A stretch of 64,000 bases of DNA, taken from contig CM060076.1 in the NCBI GenBank assembly GCA_030533445.1, positions 23,732,603-23,796,602 of the forward strand, in the 5' to 3' direction. Position 1 is the first letter of the stretch; every line of letters starts with the position of its first letter. The notes below the pieces were generated by a model that was not told where the DNA came from, ran no database searches, and was given only the letters and a program-made list of their open reading frames with translations. Positions 45,765 to 56,326 of the stretch are shown piece by piece. The translations under genes and the position numbers were made by a program. This DNA comes from Cyprinodon diabolis (taxonomy: Eukaryota > Chordata > Actinopteri > Cyprinodontiformes > Cyprinodontidae).

Positions 45765-48700
45765 TGTTCATGTACATTTGGATTAATTTATGCAAGCTCT
45801 CTTTTACACACCTTCTTCTCAGTTGTTTCTCTGTCTTAGTTCATGTCTCTGTGTTAATTAGTTAATTACCTTAGTCTGGTTTATATTCTGGCAAAGCATT
45901 ATTCTTTGATTACAGCAACAACTTCCCATGCGATTCTCCACACATCCCTCAATATTTAAGTTCACTATTCTGCCATTGTTCTCCACTGGATCCCTCCATT
46001 CTACTGCCATGGATTTCGGTTCTTTGCTAAATTTACATGTTTCTTACTCTAATGTTTTTTGTCCTTATGATTCCTCAACTCAGTATGCTGCTCTAGAGTT
46101 CCTGTCTAAAATATGGTCATGTTACTCAACCACATAAAACATGAAGATGGGCCATACAGATCCGACTGTATCGCAGAGGTAATAACAGTGTAACAAATAG
46201 TGAGCCGATGGATGCTTCAGTTTCTTTCAGAAACATTTATTAGAGAACTTTGAACAGAGCTGTAGGCACTAATCTTTCTTTCTCAGAGCAACACCAATGG
46301 ACCAGATTATGACACACAGCATGTAAGTGATGACAACACATAGTGGCTAAGCCTAGGGCACACCAGAGGCAACATACAAGAACACAACAACAGGTGGCAG
46401 CAGTGGAACATATTCTTAAATAAGAATGTCAATAACTGGGAATCTTACCAGGCCAGCAGTTATACAAACAAATAAAAGTTTGTATGTGTATTCTTTTTAT
46501 ATTAAGCCTACAGTTGAATATTAGCAAAAATCTGACATTAAATTTAAATTTTGTTGTAGCGTCATAATCTTACACTTAAATGTTATTAAATGATGTTTGA
46601 CATTTATTTTTAGGGGAAAAAACAAAGAAAAAAATGAAAGCAAGCCATTTCTAAATATGAATTCACCCGAGGTCATTTTTTCTTTATAATGGGAAGCATA
46701 AAAAAATTCCAATCAAGTTGGGCTCATGAAGTTTATTCTTTATATGTGTGGAAAAACTTGTCTTTTATCTGCAGTTAAGCAAAAGCAAAGTAAACCTGGG
46801 GAGCGTGTCACTATAAAAGAAAATCAAAACAAGTAGATTCAATAAAATTTTATTTTAATTTATGACTACTGTCCTTTACCTTAAGCAGGAGCCTTAGTTA
46901 ATCAACAAAAAATGACTTATTTCGAGGTTGAATTTGATTTCACAAGATTCTCCACTTTTTAACCCATTGTCCCAATCCCAGTTTTGGGAGTCGCTGATCT
47001 TTTCCCTTTGTGCACACATGTTCTGTTACAATAGAATATTAATCGACATTTTGAGTTAATTAAACAACTTTCTAACCCAATTAAGTCTGTCTGTTTTATC
47101 CATGAAAAGCCCTTGATGAGGTAAACTAATCACAGCTGATTAGTTTAAATAGAAAACTTGTTAGGCAAAATTCTGTTAGAGTTTGTCTAAAGCACACATT
47201 CAAAGACAACTCAATAATCCAAGCACCTGGTTGAAAAGGGTAGATCTTGTTTATATATCAGGACTAAATTCAATTTGTTTCTTCTTATTGGGTTTAGAGC
47301 AGACCTCACAAATTCACAATCTGCGCTGAACAATAGCTATTCTTGCAGTCAGTGTTTTGCTGTCCAGATGGCTTAGTCGGAGTAATTCCCCTCAGAAGCG
47401 GCTGACACTAATCCTCCGGAGAAACTGAACTGCCTTGATCTCATGCCTGCATGGGAGACGGAAATGCTAGTACCCTTCTTGTTTGCTATTTTTTCCAACA
47501 TTGAAGCCTCTTGGCTTAAAGATCATAGCATAATCTGTTCCTTTACTGCAAGGACATGACTGTCCTGGTGTGATCGCCTCTGCAGAAATCATCAAACTGG
47601 TCAACATAGAGAGAGGAGCTGCTCTGTGAGCATATCAGTGTTAGCAGAATGGTTCAGGCTGGATAGCAGAGGAGAGAAAGGAGGGAAAGGGAATATAAGA
47701 ATCATAGGTGAGAGAAGGCTGATTAGCTACAGATCCATGACTGTTTTAATCTCACTGTGGAAACTCTTCTGGCAGGATGGGGCAACAGAATATCAGGTAG
47801 ATTTTTTCTTTTTATTGCCATGTTGATTTGAATGTTTCTTGTGATTGTTCCTTAAAGAAATACTTCGAGACATTTTCTATCTAAGTTATCCAAAAGCCTC
47901 AAAGAATGCCAGTGACTTTTTGCTTAATCCTGTATAATTTGTGCAAGTTAATAGCTACTTTTAGATGTTTGTACTCTAATCACTTTCAGCTTAAATAAAC
48001 TAAAACATCCCAGGTTGTTACAAAAATGATCAGATCTGCTCCAGAATTTATGTTCCCCTTTTTTGTGCATTTCTTGTGTAAAACTGTAAAATGTGAGTTA
48101 AAAGCGTTTTAAGTCTTTCTCCATTAACATAATTGCTTTTGGTTGACAGCATCTAGCTAAGATTAGCAGATGCAGCTCATTAAACATACATGCTGATGTA
48201 CTGTGAAGCCGAGGGGTGGGGTAGAGCTTTAAAGCAACTAAAAATACTCTCCTTTTCCCTCTCTGTCTCTCTGCGCATGCTCCCACTTGTCCTGCCTTGG
48301 ATCCATGCTACATGAATAATGGTGAGTCTGAAGATGCACACTCCAACCACCTCTTTATTAGAAATCAGTCTTGTTTTCCTCCAGGTTTATTTAGCTCCTT
48401 TATTTCCTACAGCCAGGGGTGACTGGTGTCCTTGTGTGGTTGCTTACTCCTCTCATGTAGGTGTCAAATCTGCATGGTTCCTTACTTTGTAATCCAATTA
48501 CCTGAGCTTCTTTATTAGGCTGGCGTATGTAATGGTGTTTGTGTGGGTGCTTACGGACAGTAGCATTGCTTATGCAATGATCTGCCCATGCATTGTCTGT
48601 CTTTATATTTTTTATTAATTTCATCAATAAAAGTTTTTGTATGTCTTATCAGAATTACTCTAAATGTTTTGCTCCATATTCCGTTTAATGATAATCATAC

Positions 48701-48880
48701 CAGAAACAGCAGGTACATTACTGGTATTTTTTTAAGTGTTAATTTCCCTTAGCTCTTTTTTTTATCATATCAGCTGCCATTGTTGTTAATTTGGGTTTTG
48801 TGTGATATCCATCAAGAAAAAGAAAGAAATGTGTAATGGAAGGCAAAAAAAAAAAAAAAAAAATGTAAGCAGTTAAAAAT
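45765..48880. other. Non-coding stretch
   Basis: No exon, RNA gene or repeat is recognised. A locally GC-richer patch at 47360-47460 has no readable motif. Confidence 0.35.
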
Positions 48881-49059
48881 CTGAGGATGGGCAGTTCATT
48901 TATATGTAGCTCAATTTTTTTTTTTTTTTTTGCAAAAAAGTTCTAGCTAGATTTAGTGCTGGACCTGTATTGAACATAGATATAAGGGCATTATTTTGAT
49001 GTTCCCTTTTCAGTTTCCCTGCATCTATTTCTATCGGCTCTATCCAGCTTCCCAACCCT

Positions 49060-49740
49060 ATTCTTGTAAAGCATTCCCACAACATGTTTCCGACTACTTA
49101 TGGTGAGGAGCTTGTGCTGAGAGTGATGCACCCTGTTTTTTTTTTCTGCCACATGTAGTGTTTTGCATATCGGCTAGAAAGTTCAGTTTTGCTTTCATCT
49201 TACAATAGCACCTTGTTACACAGGCTGTGTGTAGATTTGTGTACATCCTGTTGATGGATTCTCCCGTCTGGATCTCTGCATATCATGGAGGGCTACCATG
49301 AGCCCTTTATTAGGTTTGTAGTGGTGCCTGACTAATTTCCTTTTATTTTTGTTTGTGGATTGGACAGTATCTGAGCTTGAGATGTTGTTTTACAAGCTTA
49401 CTCTCCTTTGATAAGCCTACTCTTCAAGCAAACCTTCAAGAGCTCCACAGAACAGTTGAATAAATTCAGACTGGGATCAGCTGTTCCCCAACAGACTCCT
49501 TTTATGAATTTATTCACTAATTGGGTATGCATTTGTTTTCATTAGATTTAAATTGGGTATGCATTTGTTTTCATTAGATTTAAATTAGGGGCATCGGAAG
49601 TAGAATATAAATATATGTCATGATTTTTACTTCTATATTTGTTACACAATTTTTGATAATAATATTTCCTTAAATTTTACACTTATTTTCTACTTTGCAT
49701 TGGCTTAGTTAAAGCTCATAATAAATAAAACTTCAGCATG
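49060..49740 (-). repeat. Degenerate Tc1-like element (a third family)
   Basis: The inverse coding sequence is decayed but the order of landmarks is kept: CATTCCCACAACATGTTTCC...GATGCACCCTG, TGCCACATGTAGTGTTTTGC, GATTCTCCCGTCTGGATCTC, TGGAGGGCTACCATGAGCCC, CACAGAACAGTTGAATAAAT and TTTATTCACTAATTGG toward the transposon's 5' end. No frame survives. Confidence 0.5.
49521..49584. repeat. Exact 32-bp tandem duplication
   Basis: A unit beginning TTGGGTATGCATTTG occurs twice without mismatch (49521-49552 and 49553-49584), inside the degenerate Tc1-like segment. Confidence 0.95.
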
Positions 49741-49872
49741 AACATTTTTTTTATTTATTTATCTTTTATTTATTAAAAAAAATAGTTTTAAAGTCTTAGA
49801 AATATATCTTAAGATGATGTTGTAGAATATACCCTCTAGGGGGAGCTGCCGAGCTACTCTAGCTCTTTACAC

Positions 49873-49981
49873 ATTGGTCGCACCAATAGCATATCTATGG
49901 CCCAGCCCCTCCATTTAAAACTGACAAGCACAGCAACCAATCAAATTCCATAATTTAATACAGTGATTCATCTAAGCCAAT
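49873..49981 (+). promoter_or_regulatory. Cluster of four CCAAT boxes
   Basis: ATTGG at 49873 and CCAAT at 49883 form an inverted pair around five bases. Further CCAAT boxes are at 49937 and 49977. Several CCAAT boxes at 30-50 bp spacing upstream of a transcription start are typical of NF-Y-dependent promoters. The sequence downstream looks like a 5' UTR exon with a splice donor, which supports a promoter here. Confidence 0.5.
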
Positions 49982-50039
49982 GGGGACTGAGTAAATGATG
50001 GTTTTTCACTGTAAAACGCGGGACTTAAGGATGATGGAC

Positions 50040-50214
50040 ACCTCTGCCTTGAGCTCCAGCCAGATACTCGCTGTGTGTGTGTAGACTGTAGTTGAGATTT
50101 TTAGGAGGCTGAGGTAGTGGGACGTGCATTATTTTTCGGAGCAGAACCGACTGCGAGTCCGCGTTTCGGAAAAAAAAGAGCCTCTCTATACTCATCTCTG
50201 GAGGTTTTAAACAG
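50040..50214 (+). other. Candidate non-coding first exon of an unidentified plus-strand gene
   Basis: GC-richer sequence with CpGs (GAGCAGAACCGACTGCGAG, TCCGCGTTTCGG) ending TTTTAAACAG before the donor GTATGG at 50215. No long coding frame. A short ATGATGGACACC frame starts near 50031 if transcription begins that early. Coding exons would lie downstream; none is recognised before 64000. Confidence 0.5.
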
Positions 50215-51527
50215 GTATGGGTTGATTTTTTTCACCTCCTTTAAGGTCACGTGATGGAGATATGCGCTACATATCGGCTGCTTCGTGTCTTTTATGGGGG
50301 GGGATTGGCATCACATTGTTATCTTTATGTTTTTCATTTTGAGTTAAATATGCTCCACTTGCTCTTAATTCTTGTGGGAAATATTTATCTTAACGGTCAA
50401 AGGAACCTTTCCATTGAAGGCCGTTATGAAGGAAATTAATTCATACCTTCGAGGTAATGCGCTTCATGGCGCCTGCCTTCTTCCATGTTATCCCTGTTAT
50501 CATCACCTTAACCCCCCTCCCTGCTTCCCGCTGCTTCTCCTTCGGATTTATTTACGTCGTTGGCGTAAAAAAAAAAACTCACTGGGTTTTTTTTTCCTTT
50601 CTTTTTTGTTTCCTATCAGCTCAGGTAAATTTAGCCACATTATGCTATTTCATTCAAATTAAACAGACTCAATTTCTCTACAGGTCAGTTTATTGATAGT
50701 GGTGCCTTCACGTGTATTTTAACGGTAGGTTTTGAAAATGATGCGTTTATACATCCGGCCCCGTTTTTTTTTTTTTTTTTTTTTTTAGGGACGACACACG
50801 TAGCAGCTTCCTGTCGCCGAGGAAACAAAGTAGTAGATGCTTTATTTCTAAAACATCACGCTGCTGCATTGCTACTTTGATTTTCTTTTATGTTATTTAT
50901 TTTTTCAATTATAAAATCTCTTTATTATTGTTGTTTGTTCGAAATGAATGCAATGAACACGTGTTTTTCTTCTGGTAGGTAGTTTAGAAGCATGTATGGG
51001 TGGGAAATGAGGTCCCATTATTGTTCCTGTGAGTTTAAATAATAATTTAGCTCTTGATTTGTGGTTTTTTACTAAGGCATCAATTGTTTTTTCCTCCTAC
51101 ATTTCTTTTCATTTAAAGGGTGTTTGTATGATCACATTTTACTCAAATTTGGACAGATGGCAACAGTTAGCTCAGACCATGAAATACTTGAGTAATCTAA
51201 TATATGCTACACTGGTCATTAACAACACCCTTTTAGTAATTCCAGCTATTTATATCTAATATATATATATATATATAAAAATCCCTCCTCTGATTCTAAA
51301 CTAAATGTGCAGCCTATGTCTGTATGTATCTGGATCTACTTTCTGGTCTTATAAAAGAGATAGAATTATGGTTTTTTTGCTCTTAAATATTTCCAGAGAT
51401 GTGTCCTCTGGAAGTCTGTACCTTCGCAGACTGTTAGGGTGAGAGGAAAATGAACAAAATCTTTATCCTTATCTAGTCTGGATGCAAGATTTTGAGCCTT
51501 CATAACTCAAAACCTTTTATCCATTCT
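50215..51527 (+). other. Presumed first intron of the unidentified gene
   Basis: AT-rich, with a T run near 50766-50786 and (AT)n near 51259. No exon recognised. Confidence 0.35.
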
Positions 51528-51535
51528 GTTGCAAC

Positions 51536-52962
51536 TAGGGCTGCAACTAACGATTATTTTAAAAATCGATGAATCGGCCGATTATTTTTTCGATTAATCG
51601 ATGAATCGGACAAAAAATATTTTTTATTTTAACCTCTTTATTCCAAAATAAACATTTTAGACAGAACAAACAAGCACACAAGTACAGGTTGCTCATTAAC
51701 TGTACTGGTGCAATATGAAAAATAAATGTTTGTGTTAAAACTACGCAAACTTACATGAGAAATGTAGCTGTACATCCACAAAATATAGGGTAGTTTGTTT
51801 CATAAAGCGCAAAAAAAGACATTTTTGTTTTTAAAAGCCCCTAAGGGGTTCAAACAATAGGTCCCCCCATTTAAACAAATTAGTTTTTTTTTAGACTAGA
51901 AGAGTTCTGCCTTTTAAGACAGGAAAGTATAGCAGTTAAAGTTGCTACTTGAGAAAATACTCAACCATAGAGATAAAAATAGCCCTGTGATTCAAATTAT
52001 AAATTGTATTTGGAATAAAAATGAGAGAACTGGGGGTGCTAAAAAACACATCCTCCAAAGACCGATATTTACATGGAAATGCGGCATATAATTAATTGAC
52101 ATATTACTGATCTTGCTGGATTTTATTCTGCTTTACTTCCATAAATTGCAGGATCTTTACTTTATCTTTGCCAGAAGATTTAAACTTTAAAAGCCTTGCC
52201 CTCATAATTTGCAAGTTAATTTATTTATAAAGTAAATATAAACACTGCTTAAGCTAATTCAAATGAAATTAAAAGTAAAAGAAGTAGCCAACCTTAACAC
52301 TGTCTGTAACCTACTAACAAGGTAAGGAAAGCATCAGATGAGCTACCTGAGAAACTAACGTTACGTTTCCCCACTTTAAAACTAAACAAACATGGTGGTT
52401 CCGTGGCATGTTAATTTTTTTTGACAAAAGTTGCATGTTACGACTTTTTTCACTTTACAAAGCGCAGGCTATTTTAATTATTGTGATCAATTTGCGCCTT
52501 CAATCCCGGCGCATGCAAGCTTCATTTGCAGTCTGGATGCTGAGGGTAAACATGCTCTGACTGCAGCGCTGAGAGGGACTCCTGCAGGAGGAGGGAGAAT
52601 GGGGTTGGGGTGGGGGAGGCGCCCCACGGCAGAGTAGGAACGATGCATGCTTTCACGTAAGAGTCTCCAAAAGCCGCCAGTGACACCGTAAAAAGACGCC
52701 AGATTTGTCACTAGTCGCTTTTTTGAAAAATAGTCGCTGGAGGGGTCTGAAAAGCCACTGAGTTGGCAACACTGCACCCTGCAGCGCTGGCTCGCTCCGC
52801 CGTATTTTTTTTTCTTCCCCCGTTTCAGTCAAATGGATGTGATGACGGCGGCCGCGGATGACGCATTAATCGCGCGACACAACTAATCGATGATAAAATT
52901 CGTTGCCAGCGCTTTTAAAAATCGATTTTTATCGATTTTATCGATTCGTTGTTGCAGCCCTA
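51536..52962 (+). mobile_element. hAT-type transposon, 1427 bp
   Basis: Termini TAGGGCTGCAACTAACGATT and CGTTGTTGCAGCCCTA are inverse with small differences. The perfect 8-bp duplication GTTGCAAC is at 51528-51535 and 52963-52970. Subterminal ATCGATGAATCG/ATCGATTTT motifs are present at both ends. No transposase frame is recognised; the right third is unusually GC-rich for the window. Probably non-autonomous. Confidence 0.92.
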
Positions 52963-52970
52963 GTTGCAAC

Positions 52971-54670
52971 TATAACCTTAAATGGAAAATTTTCAAACAA
53001 AGTGCTGAACAGCACCCAAATGATAAAAAGTAAAACAATATAAGTAAAACTATAATGGAAACAGATAAAATAGAAATAAAAGCATAAGAAAAAGGAACTA
53101 AATAAAAATAATAAAACAGTAAATTAGTGTAAGATACAGAACATGCCTGTCTAATATCTTTTGGGAGATTGTTCACCAAAGAAAAATGCCCACTACTCAG
53201 TTTTCCTCTCTGGATTTAGGGATTTTAAGAAAAACATTAACAGTGACCAGAGAGCACCTGGTGAAACATACAGGTGCAAACACTATAGAGACATAGAAAG
53301 GTGCCAGAACGTTGTTGAAATAACAGGAGCACCACCAAACAGGAGCACCATCACTTTTTTATTTTTATTTAATACTAACTTAAAACAAGCTGGCAACCTA
53401 TGAAGAGTGCGAATTGTAAACAGCCAAACCAAGCTGAGCTTTGAGTTTAACAAACTAAAATCACTTTGTTTCACTTTCTCACAGAAAGAAAAAAATTGTT
53501 AAAAAATTGGTGAAAAATGTACAATCCTCTGTGCAATACGTGCTTGAAAATTGCCACTAAATTAAGCAGATGTCAATGTTATAAATGTTGTTGATTGTAG
53601 AGCTGCAACAGCTTGGGCATGATTTAAGGAGCAGAAATAATTGTGTAAAAAAATGAAAAAAATCTAGACTATTTTTTACTTTTTTGTGAGATTCATCATA
53701 TCCATTGTAGATAATTGCAGTCAGTTAAGAGTTTCTAAACGATTCTGATGTTTAGAAGAAATGCCTGTCATATTGTTATTACTTTAGTTGAATTTATGAA
53801 TTCAACTTTATGAATCAGCAAACAGAGAATCCATCTTAGTTTTGAGCTCTGCTTTTATGTCAGTGGTTCGCACTAGTCATTTATGTCTAAGCCAGGATTA
53901 CAGTAGGAGAACAGTTTGCAATGTCAGCTCCAGAAGAATTAGCTAACTGGCTCCATTATTGGTGTTATAGGAATCCATTTTGGTTTAGACAGCCCATTAG
54001 AGGCACTAATGGATACATCGATCAGGTTCTGACCCTCCTCCATGTTCATAGCCGTACTTTCCAGATTGATGACTTCCTGTGTTTTGTTGTGTTTTTTGTT
54101 TTAACTCAAGCAGACCGCTGATTTTGTTTTTAATAATATGCTTAGTTATCCTGATTTTATAAATGTCTTTCATTGTGTACCATTCCCCCAGAGCTTTAGC
54201 ATCGTGGTTGCTGAAATCTAATCTAACATGACCCCAAGAGCAGGGACAGTCACTGCAGCTATATTATTTGAATGCAGCATGTTAATGCATGGTAACGACC
54301 TACCGTGCAGAGGTGTAGGTGTAAGTTTAGGAAGCATGCGTGCCAGACTTTGTTTTCCAGTTCCAGGCACTGTTTGTTTATGTGCAGAATGAAGTGAGCA
54401 GGGCTCTGTTCTGTGGTGAAACTTCAAAAAGGGATGCCTAATTAGCAGAGGGCTCCAGGCTATCACACTTGTTGCACACAGTTAGTAAGATGGACCAAAC
54501 CAGAACTGGTTGGGTTTACACATTTTTCAATAACAGTGAGGTATTTCGCTCAGTTCGACACAACTTGGACTCCTTAAAAATCAGATGATGTCCCAGATTT
54601 TTGCTGTTTGCTGTATCATATAATCATTCCAGACCAAAAATAGTATCTTGATATAATTAAGCAAAAGATT
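52971..54670. other. Non-coding stretch with a possible degenerate repeat
   Basis: AAACAAGCTGGCAACCTATGAAGAG near 53384 recalls part of the repeat at 44780-45760. The rest is not recognised. Confidence 0.3.
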
Positions 54671-54672
54671 TA

Positions 54673-55516
54673 CGATGGAGTATTAGGGCCAGGCTAGAGA
54701 ATTTTTTTTTTCGAGAATAAAGTTGTAACATTAAGAGAATAAAGTTGTAACATAACGAGAATAAAGTCATGATATTATGAGAATAAAGTGAATTCATCGT
54801 ACCACAACCCCTTTCAGAAAGAAAGCACCAAGCTCTGACCAGCACATGAAGGCTGACCAGCTTCACCAAACAGTAACCTGAGTCCATTTTGACATACTGC
54901 CCAATTTGACACTGGTGCGTTAAAAGATTTCCATATTTTTCAAACTGATGCCAAAGTGTAACTTCACATGATGCTCGAAATTCCTAATTTTAGGAAAGAA
55001 AGTGCGTCTTGTAAGAGTTGTCATAAAATACAACTGTATTCTCGTAATGTTAGGATTTTAATCTTGCAATTTTATGACTTTATTCTCTTAATTTTACTAC
55101 TTTATTCTCGTAATTTTATAACTTTATTCTCATAGCGGCTGGCTAGCTCAAGTGGTGAGTCACCTGTCCTGCAAACAGGAAGTGTTGGTTCGTATCCCAG
55201 CTGGGGGGGAATGAGCTGCCAGTGTGTGGGGCCCTTCATGCTAATGCCTGGGAGTGAAGGCCTAGTGGTTAGGGCATTGCGCTTGGAAACCAGAGGGTTC
55301 TGAGTTCAAGCCCCACTCCAATGGACTGCCACTGGGGATGGGGTAAATGCAGAGAGTTAATTTCGTTGCTCTATACTTGTGACAGTGTAATAACAATACA
55401 AATAGTGGAAAATTAATGTTACAACTTTATTGTAATTTTATGACTTTATTCTCATAATACTGCGACTTTATTCTCGAAAAAAAACAAATGTCTAGCCTGG
55501 CCCTAATACTCTGTCG
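54673..55516. mobile_element. Palindromic element with AGAATAAAGT subterminal repeats
   Basis: The left end CGATGGAGTATTAGGGCC continues AGGCTAGA, and the right end is its inverse (TCTAGCC then TGGCCCTAATACTCTGTCG) with two mismatches. TA flanks both ends (54671-54672 and 55517-55518). Multiple GAGAATAAAGT units lie inside the left end and ACTTTATTCTC units inside the right end. A SINE is inserted in the right arm. No coding frame. The superfamily is uncertain. Confidence 0.75.
55137..55400 (+). mobile_element. Compound tRNA-derived SINE (two tRNA-like heads)
   Basis: The first head, 55137-55208, has GGCTAGCTCAAGTGGTGAG, the stem CCTGT...ACAGG and a B box GGTTCGTATCC. The second, from about 55258, has CCTAGTGGTTAGGGCATTGC and GAGTTCAAGCC, followed by a shortened body (GGGATGGGGTAAATGCAGAG) of the family at 11987 and 62150. 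It interrupts the palindromic element around it. Confidence 0.7.
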
Positions 55517-55518
55517 TA

Positions 55519-55939
55519 TTGATTCATTTGACTAGATTTTTTTTTTTTCTTCATAAAGTAAACATAAAGAAGCAAATCTGTATTAAAGCTTTATCTGACC
55601 TCTCACACAGGTGCATTCAGAAACAAGAAAATGACTGAATTAAGTTCTTGCTTATTAAAATTTGTAATAGTTAGGTGTTTTAGAGCATTTTGATATTAGA
55701 AATATAGTTTTACTTTTATCACTTTTAAAAATCTTGTTGATATTTCTACAATCTGGATACATTGCCCTGCCCAGGTTGTTGAAAGCAAATTTTCCAAATG
55801 GCTCCAAGCTCTGCATTCAGGTACAGCTGAGACACTAATGCTACGTTTATTATTCTTCATGATTCTTTTTTTTTGTTGTAATTATTATAATAAGTGAGTA
55901 TTTCAAGACCTCAAAGCAACCTTAATGCAGAGACGTAGA
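55519..55939. other. Non-coding stretch
   Basis: Nothing recognised. Confidence 0.35.
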
Positions 55940-55947
55940 ATGTAGAC

Positions 55948-56318
55948 TAGGGCTGCAACTAACGATTATTTTGCAAATTTATTAATCTGTCAATTATTTT
56001 TATGATCAATAATCGGATAGCCAAAATTTTCTTAAAGAAGATTTTTTACAAAAGTAAACCAGGTGAAACTAAAACGTTTTCACTTGAGGAGTTTTTTTAA
56101 TCATAAATGCAAAATGTTTATATATATATATATATATATTTTTTTTTTTTTACAATTTCTGTATAATTACTGCTCTAAGTGGGTTTCTCTCTCCATTAAA
56201 GGCATATTTAAAAGCAGTCTCTATACTTCAGGTAATGATTCATTGATTTCTAAATTAGTTGATGATTATTTTAATAATCTATTAATCAGAATTCATCTGA
56301 TTAGTTGTTTCAGCCCTA
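55948..56318 (+). mobile_element. hAT-type MITE, 371 bp
   Basis: Begins TAGGGCTGCAACTAACGATT and ends TTAGTTGTTTCAGCCCTA. The perfect 8-bp duplication ATGTAGAC is at 55940-55947 and 56319-56326. Interior shared with 7400-7749. Contains an (AT)n tract. Confidence 0.93.
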
Positions 56319-56326
56319 ATGTAGAC

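Noticed and set aside
49873..49887. Inverted ATTGG/CCAAT pair as a transposon end
   Set aside because: No matching partner terminus or target duplication; CCAAT boxes near a first exon explain it better.
55137..55208. Possible tRNA gene
   Set aside because: It has tRNA-like boxes, but the stems are imperfect and it is followed by a SINE body, so it is a SINE head.
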